A stretch of 64,000 bases of DNA from Saccharomycodes ludwigii (GCF_020623625.1 NC_060202.1:638501-702500); one strand, 5' to 3'; counted from the first letter of the stretch, positions 8,468 through 19,952 are shown. Program-made: numbers and translations. Notes: a model not told the origin generated them from the sequence alone.

Positions 8468-9274
8468 ATGACAATGAGTCTATCTTTAGAAGTGAAAGAT
8501 CAGCCAAGAAAAAAACGAGAGGAAAAACAACAACAAACTGGTAACAATCCTAACGGAGAAACCAACAAGGATTTGAAAGATAAAATTATAAAGCTACAGG
8601 AAAGTAACGAAGTATTAGCTTTAACAGTACAACGAACAAGATTATCTGTTAGAAGACTTCGTTTTCAGTATGCGTCCCTATTGGAACGTTTGCAAGACAG
8701 AATTGACAGAGATCCAATTTTAAGTTGCGAGGAACCTCTACCAACGCTGCAAAATTTCAAAGAACAACTAAAAAAGGCCCAATTCCCAAATATGCAAAAT
8801 GGAGCCAACGGGACCACTGGGACCACTAATCGTATTAGTCTGTATAGCAAAAGAAAACTAGCTAGGGCTAAAAGAGACCCCAATATGCCTAAAAGGCCAA
8901 CCAATGCTTATTTATTTTTTTGTGAAATGAACAAGGAAAAATTGAGAGAAAAATATGGGGCAACAAGTGATATGTCCAAATGTTTAACTGATGCCTGGAA
9001 AAGCTTGGACGAGGAGGCTAGAAAACCCTATTATGATATGTACAATGAAGATAAAAAGAGATACCAGAAGGCAATGTCGATTTACATGGCGAACAAAGAA
9101 AACAGTGAGAATGTAAAAGGTGGTGACCATAAAGAAGAAAAAATAACACAGACAACAAAAACCGAACCTATGGACTCAAATTTTACCGATAACACTGTAA
9201 GTCTAAACGGAAAAGGTATAGAAGAAGATGGTGATATAGAAATGAATGACGATGAGGAAGAAGCAGAAGCAGAA

Positions 9275-9309
<35 letters not shown>

Positions 9310-9751
9310 AGAGGAGGAGGAGGAAGAAGAAGAGGCAGAGGAAGAAGAGGCAGAGGAAGAAGAGGCAGAGGAAGAAGAGGCAGAGGAAGAAGAGGCAGAG
9401 GAAGAAGAGGCAGATGAAAAAGTGGAAGAAGAGGGGGGTGATGACACTGGTACCGATGTTGAAACAAGACCAGAAAACGGAAGCAGTATCGGTGACAACG
9501 AAAAAGAGAAAAAAGAAGAAGAAGAAGAAGAAGAAGGAGAAAAAGAGAAAAATAATGATAATATCAATGATAAAGGCGATATGGAAGGACAACGTGAAGA
9601 AGATAATATTGGAGTGAAAGAAAAGGTGGATATTATTCGACAAGACATTAAAGGTACTACTAAAGGTGAAGAAGAGGAAGAGCATAAGGAGGAAAAAAAG
9701 CAAGACAAAACTTCAAATGAAATTATTGAAGAAGAAGAAAAAAAAGGATAA
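8468..9751 (+). CDS. NHP10: Nhp10-like HMG-box subunit of INO80, with long acidic tail
   Basis: Nhp10 is a DNA-binding subunit of the INO80 chromatin remodeller. Residues 35-105 form a predicted coiled coil/helical module (KIIKLQESNEVLALTVQRTRL). An HMG box follows at about 137-207 (PNMPKRPTNAYLFFCEMNKE, then KSLDEEARKPYYDMYNEDKK). From about 255 on the protein is almost only Glu, Asp, Lys and Gly, with a pure 15-bp tandem repeat coding EEEEA. At 427 residues it is twice the S. cerevisiae protein (203), and the excess is this acidic tail. The position next to RMD1 and UTP20 fits YDL002C. The identification of the first half is good; the tail length may vary between strains. Confidence 0.9.
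9326..9415 (+). repeat. 15-bp tandem repeat in NHP10 (six units)
   Basis: The unit GAAGAAGAGGCAGAG is repeated six times in frame, coding (EEEAE)n. It follows a purer GAA/GAG run from about 9274. The units are nearly identical, which suggests recent expansion by slippage. Confidence 0.95.
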
Positions 9752-10076
9752 TGTAAAAGAATACGTGATTTAAAAAAAAAAGATTAAAAAATCAGCCAAT
9801 TTCAACTGGAGTTTAAAATTAGTCCGTAATTAACAATATAGAATCAAACAATTAAACAAATAGCGGAACATATTGAAACATTAAAAACGTATTAAACCAA
9901 TGACTTAGGAAGATATAACATTATTGGCATTTATACATGTATAAATTTTATGTTTTACCTATTTCTTTATATATTGAAAATATTTTTAATTTATTGTAAG
10001 TATCAACTAATATATACACTTCTTATAATGATTTTTTTTTAAAAAGAAAAAGAGAAAAAAAAAAAAAAAAATTTTT
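9752..10076. other. Convergent 3' intergenic, NHP10 and UTP20
   Basis: AT-rich spacer between two gene ends. An A18 run lies at 10054-10071. Nothing else is seen. Confidence 0.6.
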
Positions 10077-13000
10077 TTAAACCCTCCTTTTTTTCCTATA
10101 ATAACCATTTTCATCTTTAACATGCTTTCTTTTTTCCCTTGACCTTTGATGCTTTCTTAATTTTTTATTTGCAGCGATATCCGGTGCAGTAACGGCCAAA
10201 ACAGCTTTCTTACCTCTTCTTTGTTGTCTTCTTTCAATAACTTCCTGCTTCACATTAGCATAGGAAGCAGAAAATGCTGCAACTGTTATTTTGCCCTCCA
10301 AAAATTGCAAACATTCCTTACTCAAGGTTTGGAGTTCCTCATCTTTTTCATCAATAACAGCAGGTCTTTCCAAGTACATAAATAGTGCCATAATGATTTT
10401 TTCCGAATATTTAGTAACAACGGCAGCATCTAAAATTTGTATCATTAAAGCAAGCAACTGGATCATAGATTTTTTGGCCACAAACGCATCAACTAATAAG
10501 TGCTGTTCACTTCTGATAATATGAGAGGCCTTGGTGAGTGCAAACTCAATACAATCACTATACTTCTCAGCAACAGGGCTATTTCCCACGTCTTCCTTTG
10601 GAGGATCCACGTATTTAGTATCTTCTGTCTTCCATTTCATAAGTAGTTTGACTAATGTTTTGACGGACACTTCTGCTAATGCCTCACTCACAGCTGGTGC
10701 GCCCAATTGTCTAAATATTTTATAGGCAATAGTTTGGAGCTCATAATCGGAAAAAATGGTACCAAAGTTTTCCAAGTTATCAACTAGCCAATTTACCAAT
10801 CTGGAGGCAGAAACTCTAACCCAAGGATGTGGATACAATAAGCAATCAATAACATTGGTCCAAATTAGATGATAGTTTTCCGTATACACAGCAGCATCTT
10901 TGGTAACATAGATAGAAAAAATACTTAAAGCCACATAAAGCAAGGACCAGGAATTTTCAGATCCCACTCCTGAGTTTTCAATCACAGATTTAACACGGCT
11001 CTCGGCTAACTTATTCAGTTCCTTATTGAAACCCAACCCAATAGATGTAAGATAAATTTTATATATTCTTAGACCAAAACCCAAAAACTCTTCTCTGGAA
11101 GACTGCTTCAACCAAGCGATAATATATTTCTCAATTGTTGCAGCTTTCTTGGGACCAACTTTCTTTAATAGAGCAGAAATTACAGTGGTTGCCATTTCTC
11201 TACATTTTGGTGAGTCATCATTAACAGCAACATTAGCCAAAGAAACAAAAAATGAGGAAGACAAGCTATCTAATAGATCTTCGTTGGCCTTATTTAAAAT
11301 TAAACCGATCAACTCCATAACAGATTGTTTACCGGCTGGTGAAGGATATTCCAAATTACTAACCAAAAATTTAAATTTTTTCTCCAAACGACCCCTACTC
11401 TGATCATATTCTACCAAAAACTGATAAAATACACTTCTGGAAACATCTCTTATTTCTTCAGAATGATTTGCAACCATAATCTCAGAAACGGTATCCATAA
11501 CATCGTACAATTCAGGTAACATCACATGCTTGGCAACTAGAGCTTTCAAAAAATTAAAAGCCAAGCCTTGTTTGTTGGGCTCGTTAAAATCAGGTAACAA
11601 TCTAGTCAAAACATAACTTAGTGCTGTGTTTTTTAACTGAATATCCTTATAACGAATAAAGGCAGATAAATATTTCAACCCAATCTGGCACAGCTCACTG
11701 GATGTTGATGGCGAGTCCTTTATGATAGTTAATACTTTCCTGGCACATGTCTTAAAAATAGGCTCAGAGTTTTCAGAAAACTCTATTTTAACTAAAACCA
11801 TAAAAACACGTAAAGCACTAATGACAACGCCCTCATCTTCTGATTCTATGGCCTCTCTTAAAAGAGGCATGAAACCCTCTAGATAGGACATGTTTACCAA
11901 ATTGGAATGTCTTGTTAGTGCAGTTCTCAACAAATCCAAGGAAAATTTCTGCAAAACTGCAACATACAAAGAGGATTCTTGTTCCACACTATCCCTTTTG
12001 GTTCGCAAGTTCACCAAAAAGAATTCCTCCTCCGCACTTATTTCTTTCTTACTATTTCTGTTTCTCTCTTCTAATGTTCTACCATTGCTACCTTCTCTGT
12101 AGATTTCGTAACACAATTTCAAAACGCTGGTGCTAGATGACTCACTATTGTGGTTCAAGCCCAATGCGTATCTTCTTAATAGTTCATCCAACTTGCGTTG
12201 TGTTTTCAAAGAAATACTCTCCATCAATAAAGCCTTTATCGGAATAAGCAAAGAACCAAAATTACGTAAACTTATATTAGTAGCAACCAACTCACCAGTA
12301 TCAAAACTTTTGTTGTGTTTGACCTCTTTCATCTTAGACGTATAACCCTCTGCATCCTTTTCTCGTCCGGCAGATCCAAAAATGTCCTCCATGATAATAT
12401 TAACAACTAAGCCTGCACAGTCATCCATGTCACCGTGACCCAAAATGTCTTTCAAAGAAACCAAAACCGAATGAACAGTAAAACTTAAAACATGAATTTG
12501 AGAACCACGAGTCAAAGCACCCTTTAATTCTTTGACAATAAATGACAAATACTTTTGTCCCAGGATAACAGAGATTTGGCTCAAGTTTTTCCGGACCGCG
12601 TCCCTTAATTCTTCAGATCTGCTACGTAGTACTTGACAGATACTAGTCAAAATACCTGGCAAAAGCTTTGAAATACGATCCTCATCCAAACCCAAAATCA
12701 AATTCACCAAAACCTCTGATAGTGGAATCCGTGCTACAATCGTTTCATCATCTCTTTTAGCCAATATTTTAGAGATATCCACATACAGTTCATTCTCAAT
12801 AAAAGAATCGACTTCAATCTCCTTTCTTGGGAAATTTCTAATGCATGGCAAATCAGAAGCATCATATCTAATATTAAATAAGGTGCTTTTCAAAGAAGCA
12901 GACACTTGAACCAATAAAAGACAAACTTCTTTCAAGTATTGGTAGTCCAATTTCAACATTGATTTGTATCTTCTAAATAAAGCCTTGTATTGATTCCAAC

Positions 13001-16000
13001 TTACGAAATTAGACAATTTTCCTATGGTCAATATAGTTTCGTTGTAAATGTTTCTGTACTTTTCGTCCTCACAGAAAACGTAGTTTTCAATCATCGGGAT
13101 CAAATAATGCGCTATGGAATTATCTCTTAAAGCGCTAGCAAACTCTCGCAATCGCTTAATTGCTCTTTGTCTACGATGCAGTTGAACATGACTGACGTTA
13201 AAGAAAAAGTCAGCCTCTTGATCACCTTCTATCAATAAAACTTTCATGTCATTGAGCTCTGTGAAAACTCTAGAATTTGATACAATGTAAGACACAGCAG
13301 ATATGTATTCGTTCCTAATGTCTTCGTTTTTCCTTCTTAGCCCCGTTCTTAAATGCGGTAGTACGACATCTTTCATCAGAGAAATGGCTTCAGAGGGATC
13401 TGTATCCTTTGTGTTTAGATATCTTGTAAAAGAATTCACAACAGCAGTGGCATTGGTTCTAATGGCCAATTCTTCAGAATCATTCATGAAAAACAAAGAG
13501 ATATACAAAATAGGTAACCATTCCAATTCACTGAAATGTTCATATTCGACTTCAATAATCTCCTTGAAAGCCGGCAATCTTCTTTCAAAATCATATCCTT
13601 GCATTTTGTTGGTTGTAAAAGCATTCAAATCAGAAATTAATCTGGAAACATTACCAAATTGAGCAAACTTGTTCCCAATACTGTCAAAAACACAACATAA
13701 CCCAATCCTAATATCTTTGTCAACATAAACTCTCAACAATGAGGATAAGCTCTTGTACACAGGCTCGACTTCTTCCCAACTAGCATCGAAATCACAAATA
13801 ATAGTTGACAATGATTTCAAAAGTTTAACCAGCTCCTTAGAAGCAACATTTTTGTAATGCTCGCCCAACACTTCCGTGAGAGAATCTACCAATAATTTTC
13901 TGGCTTCATTGTCCTGAATATAACCTGCATTGGTAACACTAAACAACAGCTCAACAGCTGTCGACACAAGTTCTTTTGATGAAAAGTCCCTAAAAACGTG
14001 TGGCAACTTTTGTAAGGACGTGGAAACGGTCAATGCAACCAAATCAACATATTGTTCATCTTCGCTAGGAGTCAAAATTAAGGAATTCACAAACTTCAAG
14101 ATAACAACTATAACAGATTCTTTTGCCTTTGGGTTTAACAAAATTTTCATCAAAGCTTTTGCACACGAAAAATCTTCAAAATATAAGAAACTGTACATAC
14201 TTTTTTTAGCGGCCCAAGATGTAATAATCTTCAATAGAGCAGAAGGTTGTTGTAGATTTTCCTCATCAAAGTTAGGCAACCTAGGATTAATAACAAGACT
14301 AAAAAAATCTTGTTGGTTTTTTGACCAATCCAAAGAATCAGCATAATGCTTAAATAATTGATAGAAACATCTCATGGCTTGCTGTCTAACATTGGATGCA
14401 ACCTTATTAATATTATCTTCTTGTAGTCCCTTGCTTAAGATATAAGTTGCAGCGGCACAGGAAAAAATCAACGGTTGGATAACAGTTTCCATAGCAGCTG
14501 GAAATTTTGAGCCCAAAATAGGAAATAATGCATTGACAATAGAAATAAAACCAACCATTCTTCTTAATGACAAGGAACTCACATCTTCTTCGGTTAGTGC
14601 ATAATTTTCAAAGTATTCAACAAAATTTAATTTTTCAGTACCCAACCTTAAAAAATCAATGATATAGCTTTCCTTAAAATTTGGTAGAGCTGTTAGAATA
14701 GCAACTTTTCTACTCTTCTTAATACCACTGGTGATGGGAGTTTGAGCACGTCCAAAAAAGATTCTTAAAACCAATGGCATGATCACCACATCATCTCCAT
14801 CCTCAATAATTCTTTCTTCGCCAGCAGACAAAAACTTGGTGAGCTCATCTTTGAATAACGTATCATCCAACAAGTTGTTCAAATGATCTTGGTATTTTAA
14901 AACAACCTTATTTTTATACGCAAAAATACCAGCTAGTGCCAACTTTTGTACCTCTAAACTCCTGCTCCCTAATAGGGTACATAGCCTTTGATGTATCTCC
15001 TCAGATTTGTAAATGCTCTTAATATTTTTAAAGCTTGCAAATAGTTTCAACAATAAATTTCTATCTGAATCGGTCCAATTAGCAGCAGAAACACTCTTTT
15101 CAGTTTGAAAGCCAAAGATATCCTCACTTTCTTTATTATTGAAAAAAAATGGCACAATCTGCTTTGAATTGCGCTCAGCTAGACCTGGGAATAACAACAA
15201 AACCTTTAATGCTTGGTTTCTGATCAGTTGAGGATATTCAAAGTTACCTCTTCTTTCTTTCAACAACTCGATTATTGATCGGCCTTCATTAGAATAAAGT
15301 TCAAAAACTGTATCTGCCGATTCAATAGCATCGTCCAATCTTTTGACACTCACTGTCCACCAATTTTCTCTAACCTCATCGTTCATTGGTTCATCGTCGT
15401 TGCAATTAGTATAGTAGTCCAAAGTATACGGCTCATCTAAAGTCTTTAGCAGTCTTAGACATAGTGACCAAACCAGGCTTTCGTCCCTGGTATAAATATC
15501 TGGCAATATTTCATATATGCCGTCCCAAATAGGAGAAAATCTAACAGTCAATAACCCAAACAAATACTTGAAGAAAATACTGGAAAACATGTCATTTGGG
15601 TCGCTTTTAGCAAAATCTCCACCCAGCCCTCTAAGTCTAAAAGTTAAATCACGCGCATTTTGTAAAGTTTGTGGAATTTCCTCCATGATAAGTAGACTTT
15701 TAATAAAATTAGGAATCTCATTACTGTAATTCGCAATTTCAAGCATTTTGATAATCAATTTTAGTGTTTCGTATCTTAGTTTTGGGTTCGGTAACACCAA
15801 ATTTTCAGTGAGCTCATAAACAATACGGTAGTTGTCTCTTTTAAAAAAAATTGCCAAGTCTTCATGGCGAATAACGTTAAGAAATGTTACAATATTGTTA
15901 AACCCTTCAATAAAGTATCTGCTGGTTTTGATTTGGGTTTTCGATGTCATTAATTTGTCAAAAATGGAGATAAAAGCCGTATAGTGTTCTTTTGAAATGG

Positions 16001-17585
16001 TTTTGAAAGCACTTAAATATGTACCCAACACATCATTACCAAACTCGCTTGTTTCCGCATTTGAAATCTGTTCTATGAATCCTAACAATACTTCTTGGTC
16101 AGGTTTGTCACAGTATTGGATTATTTTTACCATCACGTATGCATCCAACAAACTTTCATCGTCAAACTTGGAAATGTTTTTGATCACTGCATAGGCATGT
16201 TTCTCAAGAGCTACTGGCATTATTAAATTCAGTTTGGAACATAACTCTTCGTCTTCCTCTATATCATACAAAAACAATGCTATTTTTTTCACGTTATCTG
16301 CCCAATGGTTCCTTATAAATTTTTGAAAGTATTTTACACCACTGAACGAAAAAGTTCTTTCTTTGGAAGTCTTCAAACAAAGCTTGAAAAAATAAACAAA
16401 CTGATTGGAATAACATTCCAAGTAGAAATCAAACATCCTTTTATGGAAATAAGTCAAGGTTTTAACGTCACAATTACGTAACACAACAGCAAACAAAAAT
16501 GCACAGTTTTCTGGTAATATGCTGTGACGGGCGCTGGCTTCTCTTGTTTTTAAAACTTGTTCTATAACTGCAACAATTGCTGACCAATCAGATATTTTCC
16601 TACCGCTTTCAGCAAATACGAGGGTATTCATTATTTTAACAATTTTATCCAAATCCTGGTTTTCACCTGTTTCCAAATACTCAGAAATCTTTTTCAAGAT
16701 CAAGTCATAAACACCAACAACATTTTCTGAGGACCCATGTCTCAATATATCAATCAAAATATCACAAAGAAATGAATCGACCACCTTATTATTGAAGGAC
16801 AAAACTTTATCTAGTAACACACCCAATATGATGCTTGTCTTAGAATGCAAAGTGTCTCTGGTGCTTTTCAATGCTTCTTCAAGTAAAGTCTCCAATCCGT
16901 CATATAGATTGCTGTCCTCAGTTTCAATTAGCTTTTCAAATACATATGATAAAAATGTTGAAAGATTCTTAGCCTTTGTTTTTCTGATTAAAAATGACAA
17001 AGCTTCAGCGGAAAACCTGGATAAATACTCTTTTTTGTGGGCAAGTAACGGGAAAAGTAAGTTGAATGTGGGAACCAAGTCTTGTGTTAAAACTCTCGAC
17101 AAGTATTTAAAAATATATGCTAAGCAGTTAAATCCCCATTCAAACACATTTGATGATTCAAAATTTATTGCGTCATCCAACATCGAAATTAGAGATTTAA
17201 TGGCATCGTTGTAGAAAACAGTGAAATCTGGGCCTAAATCATGACAAAATTGTGCTAACAAATCTAATAAAGGTTGTAAAGATCTTTCATTATGATAATC
17301 TATGTGTCTTTTTAATGATTCAAAAATTTCTTTTTGATGAAATAAAATCTGGGGTAAAGTTTGTATTTTGTTTTCTATTTCTTGAACAAACTCTTGATAA
17401 TCACCACTCATATTAACATCTCTCCAATGATCAAAAGAGGCTAAAAAATGTGAAGTTTCAATGTAATCATGAACTCTTTTTTCCAAGTTTTTAGCAGGTT
17501 CAATTTTCAAGTCATCAATTCTATCTTTGAAAGAACTGTATCTATATTTGTTGGAACCTTTGGTGGTGACTTTTTGTTTAGCCAT
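10077..17585 (-). CDS. UTP20: Utp20, SSU processome HEAT-repeat protein
   Basis: This 2502-residue protein equals the length of S. cerevisiae Utp20 (2493). It is a component of the small-subunit processome in the nucleolus, needed for 18S rRNA maturation. It is an almost wholly helical HEAT/ARM-type solenoid. The conserved start MAKQKVTTKGSNKYRYSSFKDRIDDLKIEP and the very basic C-terminus (RRQQRRGKKAVLA, then KKLRKHQRSREKRKHVKDEN) match the family. The frame is open over 7.5 kb without intron or shift. It lies between NHP10 and MCD1; in S. cerevisiae UTP20 (YBL004W) is on the other duplicated track, so its position between YDL002 and YDL003 relatives shows the ancestral order. Confidence 0.97.
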   Translation of the reverse strand: MAKQKVTTKGSNKYRYSSFKDRIDDLKIEPAKNLEKRVHDYIETSHFLASFDHWRDVNMSGDYQEFVQEIENKIQTLPQILFHQKEIFESLKRHIDYHNERSLQPLLDLLAQFCHDLGPDFTVFYNDAIKSLISMLDDAINFESSNVFEWGFNCLAYIFKYLSRVLTQDLVPTFNLLFPLLAHKKEYLSRFSAEALSFLIRKTKAKNLSTFLSYVFEKLIETEDSNLYDGLETLLEEALKSTRDTLHSKTSIILGVLLDKVLSFNNKVVDSFLCDILIDILRHGSSENVVGVYDLILKKISEYLETGENQDLDKIVKIMNTLVFAESGRKISDWSAIVAVIEQVLKTREASARHSILPENCAFLFAVVLRNCDVKTLTYFHKRMFDFYLECYSNQFVYFFKLCLKTSKERTFSFSGVKYFQKFIRNHWADNVKKIALFLYDIEEDEELCSKLNLIMPVALEKHAYAVIKNISKFDDESLLDAYVMVKIIQYCDKPDQEVLLGFIEQISNAETSEFGNDVLGTYLSAFKTISKEHYTAFISIFDKLMTSKTQIKTSRYFIEGFNNIVTFLNVIRHEDLAIFFKRDNYRIVYELTENLVLPNPKLRYETLKLIIKMLEIANYSNEIPNFIKSLLIMEEIPQTLQNARDLTFRLRGLGGDFAKSDPNDMFSSIFFKYLFGLLTVRFSPIWDGIYEILPDIYTRDESLVWSLCLRLLKTLDEPYTLDYYTNCNDDEPMNDEVRENWWTVSVKRLDDAIESADTVFELYSNEGRSIIELLKERRGNFEYPQLIRNQALKVLLLFPGLAERNSKQIVPFFFNNKESEDIFGFQTEKSVSAANWTDSDRNLLLKLFASFKNIKSIYKSEEIHQRLCTLLGSRSLEVQKLALAGIFAYKNKVVLKYQDHLNNLLDDTLFKDELTKFLSAGEERIIEDGDDVVIMPLVLRIFFGRAQTPITSGIKKSRKVAILTALPNFKESYIIDFLRLGTEKLNFVEYFENYALTEEDVSSLSLRRMVGFISIVNALFPILGSKFPAAMETVIQPLIFSCAAATYILSKGLQEDNINKVASNVRQQAMRCFYQLFKHYADSLDWSKNQQDFFSLVINPRLPNFDEENLQQPSALLKIITSWAAKKSMYSFLYFEDFSCAKALMKILLNPKAKESVIVVILKFVNSLILTPSEDEQYVDLVALTVSTSLQKLPHVFRDFSSKELVSTAVELLFSVTNAGYIQDNEARKLLVDSLTEVLGEHYKNVASKELVKLLKSLSTIICDFDASWEEVEPVYKSLSSLLRVYVDKDIRIGLCCVFDSIGNKFAQFGNVSRLISDLNAFTTNKMQGYDFERRLPAFKEIIEVEYEHFSELEWLPILYISLFFMNDSEELAIRTNATAVVNSFTRYLNTKDTDPSEAISLMKDVVLPHLRTGLRRKNEDIRNEYISAVSYIVSNSRVFTELNDMKVLLIEGDQEADFFFNVSHVQLHRRQRAIKRLREFASALRDNSIAHYLIPMIENYVFCEDEKYRNIYNETILTIGKLSNFVSWNQYKALFRRYKSMLKLDYQYLKEVCLLLVQVSASLKSTLFNIRYDASDLPCIRNFPRKEIEVDSFIENELYVDISKILAKRDDETIVARIPLSEVLVNLILGLDEDRISKLLPGILTSICQVLRSRSEELRDAVRKNLSQISVILGQKYLSFIVKELKGALTRGSQIHVLSFTVHSVLVSLKDILGHGDMDDCAGLVVNIIMEDIFGSAGREKDAEGYTSKMKEVKHNKSFDTGELVATNISLRNFGSLLIPIKALLMESISLKTQRKLDELLRRYALGLNHNSESSSTSVLKLCYEIYREGSNGRTLEERNRNSKKEISAEEEFFLVNLRTKRDSVEQESSLYVAVLQKFSLDLLRTALTRHSNLVNMSYLEGFMPLLREAIESEDEGVVISALRVFMVLVKIEFSENSEPIFKTCARKVLTIIKDSPSTSSELCQIGLKYLSAFIRYKDIQLKNTALSYVLTRLLPDFNEPNKQGLAFNFLKALVAKHVMLPELYDVMDTVSEIMVANHSEEIRDVSRSVFYQFLVEYDQSRGRLEKKFKFLVSNLEYPSPAGKQSVMELIGLILNKANEDLLDSLSSSFFVSLANVAVNDDSPKCREMATTVISALLKKVGPKKAATIEKYIIAWLKQSSREEFLGFGLRIYKIYLTSIGLGFNKELNKLAESRVKSVIENSGVGSENSWSLLYVALSIFSIYVTKDAAVYTENYHLIWTNVIDCLLYPHPWVRVSASRLVNWLVDNLENFGTIFSDYELQTIAYKIFRQLGAPAVSEALAEVSVKTLVKLLMKWKTEDTKYVDPPKEDVGNSPVAEKYSDCIEFALTKASHIIRSEQHLLVDAFVAKKSMIQLLALMIQILDAAVVTKYSEKIIMALFMYLERPAVIDEKDEELQTLSKECLQFLEGKITVAAFSASYANVKQEVIERRQQRRGKKAVLAVTAPDIAANKKLRKHQRSREKRKHVKDENGYYRKKRRV

Positions 17586-18143
17586 TATGAATTAATCGTT
17601 TGCTGTTCTTGCTGCTATATTTTCGAATGTAATTATTAGCTTTTGTTTTTCTTACCTTTCATGAAAGTTTTATATGAAACAGAGCTTAGAGGAAAAAAAA
17701 AACTTGGAAGGTACTCAAAAAAAAAAAAAAAAAAAAGAAACGACAAAGTAAAAAAAGTAAAAAAAGGAAAGAAAAAAAAAAAGAAAAAAAGAGAAAAAGG
17801 AAAAACATTTTTTTTTTTTTTTTTCCTTTTTTTGTTCTGTCGTTTCTTTTTTTTTTTTTTTTTTTCATTTTTTATTCATTTTTTATTTATTCTCCCTTCA
17901 GATAGATAGATAAATAGACAATATACACATGTTTTTAAGCTCTAGCTATGAACAAAAAATAAAAAAAAATTATGAAACTAGTAATATATACATATCTCAA
18001 AAACTTGTATAAAAATAGTTCGTTCTCCTCCCCCATCATATTTTTCACAAAAAATAAACAAAATTTTAAATAAACAAAAGTCCTAATCATCTATATATAC
18101 ACATATGTAAAAAGTCTATTAAACAAAGTCATTTCTTGGATAA
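17586..18143. promoter_or_regulatory. UTP20 upstream region with large A/T inverted repeat
   Basis: The interval is bounded by the UTP20 start and the MCD1 stop. It holds an inverted repeat: A20 followed by GAAACGACA (17717-17745) and its complement TGTCGTTTC followed by T19 (17838-17865). The arms are 28 bp and perfect, and the 92-bp spacer is itself A-rich in the left half and T-rich in the right. This can fold back on itself. Whether it matters for UTP20 expression is unknown. Confidence 0.75.
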
Positions 18144-18292
18144 TTAAGCTGGAATAAATTTTTCATACAAGGCGGCATTGCCTGATATACTTATTGGGCC
18201 AAACGGGTCTTCTTGTTTCAGTTCAACACAACCAGCACTTGCCAAGGATAACATTTGAAAAAATGTTTTACTCACTTCTGATTTATTTAATT

Positions 18293-18325
<33 letters not shown>

Positions 18326-19952
18326 CTTTTTCTTCTTTTTCTTTCTCATTGTGTGCTTGTAATGGTTGACTTATTTCCAAGAATTCAGTAAAGGTTAATG
18401 AGTTGGTGTCCATAAGCTTATCTCTCAAAATAGTTGCTAATTCTACTGTAGATTTAGATACCATTTCGCCATTTTTTTGCATCACTTTTTGTGTCTGCGA
18501 CGATTCTGACCCACCCGTTTCAGTCCCCTCGCCGTCATCGTTATCTATACCCGTGCCAAGTTCATCGTGAGTAATATCCCCACGATGGTCGCTTTCACCA
18601 TCATCTAAATTTAAAGAAATATCGAAATCTGGAGCAGAAACATTGGCATAGTCGTGTTCGTATTCTGGTGAAGGCGGTGCGTCATATATTGATACATTTT
18701 CATTAGAAACTTGGTGATCCCCATCAATTTTTTGCCTTTTAATTGCTTGATAAGAAACCAGATTCATGAAAACAACGTCAGGTAAGTAGGCCGCACTTTG
18801 TTCAAGCAACTTCTCAATGTTTCTCTTTGTAGATTTAGGTTGATCGCCCCTTTTTTGTGGCGAGGTTGGTGGTGTTTCTAATACAGTATTGTCCCTGCCA
18901 AGCTCTTCCTCATTATTTCTTCCCCGCATTTCAATATCATCATCTTCCAGAACAAGCTTGGTATTTTTTAAGGCAGAGTTTTTAACAGGTCTGTTTCTAT
19001 GTGGATTGTCAACACGATCTTTCCCGTCATCTTCGATCTCATCATTTAACCCCAAATCCATATCCAAAAATGGGTTCTCGGCTATGTCCACCTCGCCTTG
19101 TTCAAGAGGTCTACCGACCTCCATCGATTGATCTTGCTCGTCTGTAATTATTTCCCCGTTTGTTTCTGAGCCACGTGGTGTATTGGGGACATCTTGATCC
19201 ATATCTTCGTTCCCATTATTGCCAGAAATTTCAAAGTCTAAATCAAAACCACCATCTGATCTCAATTCATCGTCATCATAGCTATTTTTATCATTTCTGT
19301 CTTTAATAATATTGACGTTCAAATCACCTCTAGCAAATTCCAAAGATTCGTCAAAATCATCCAGATCATCCATTTCCATCATCATAGTATTATGTCTATT
19401 ATTGTGCATGCTTTGGTTCATAGAACCTATGCTCCTTAAAGCCGAAGGTGCAGACGCTTCCGCACCCTGTATATCTCTTCGAGGGTTTCTACTGTTATGC
19501 AGAATATCAATAGGCAACTCTTGGTTGTCTAGAAAGCTTAGGGGCTCTTGATAAAATAATTCACCTTCGGTGACAGTATCCTGTAAAATTAAATTGGTAA
19601 CATTGGAAACCATTGTTTGTCCTGCCGGTGTAGTTACATGGAAAGCATTTGATCTAAAGGCGCTTTTCAATTTAATTAGCGTTTCTGAAATGTCATTTAG
19701 TAGATATTTTGTTTTATTAGAATATATACGAACAACACCGTACAGCAATTGGCCGGAAACTCGTAAGCCTATCGTTTCAATCGGTGTTTCTTCGGCAGAA
19801 GCATTGGTAGTTGACGTGGCAATGCGTGCGATTTCTTTTGTTGAGGATATAATATCTGTTTGTAACGATTGAGTTCTATTTATTTTTTTATCTAAATTAG
19901 CTGCAATCCAAATTTGGGCCAAAGTCAAATTAGATGAAAGGATGGAAGTCAT
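18144..19952 (-). CDS. MCD1: Cohesin kleisin Mcd1/Scc1
   Basis: Mcd1 is the kleisin that closes the Smc1-Smc3 ring, 602 residues (566 in S. cerevisiae). The N-terminal Rad21/Rec8 domain (about 1-105) has LTLAQIWIAANLDKKINRTQ and the SGQLLYGVVRIYSNKTKYLL block that contacts Smc3. The C-terminal winged helix (about 530-602), TFFQMLSLASAGCVELKQED, binds Smc1. The acidic middle holds two separase-type sites of the form S-x-E-x-x-R: SLEFAR (203-208) and SMEVGR (276-281), the same number as in S. cerevisiae. A Glu run (about 541-552) precedes the C-domain. It is collinear with YDL003W. Cell-cycle promoter boxes were not found. Confidence 0.96.

Noticed and set aside
9082-9708. Serine- and leucine-rich long frames opposite NHP10
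   Set aside because: They are complements of the Glu repeat and have no independent support.
17643-17909. Lys/Phe-rich frames in the UTP20 upstream region
   Set aside because: They translate homopolymer runs of the inverted repeat.
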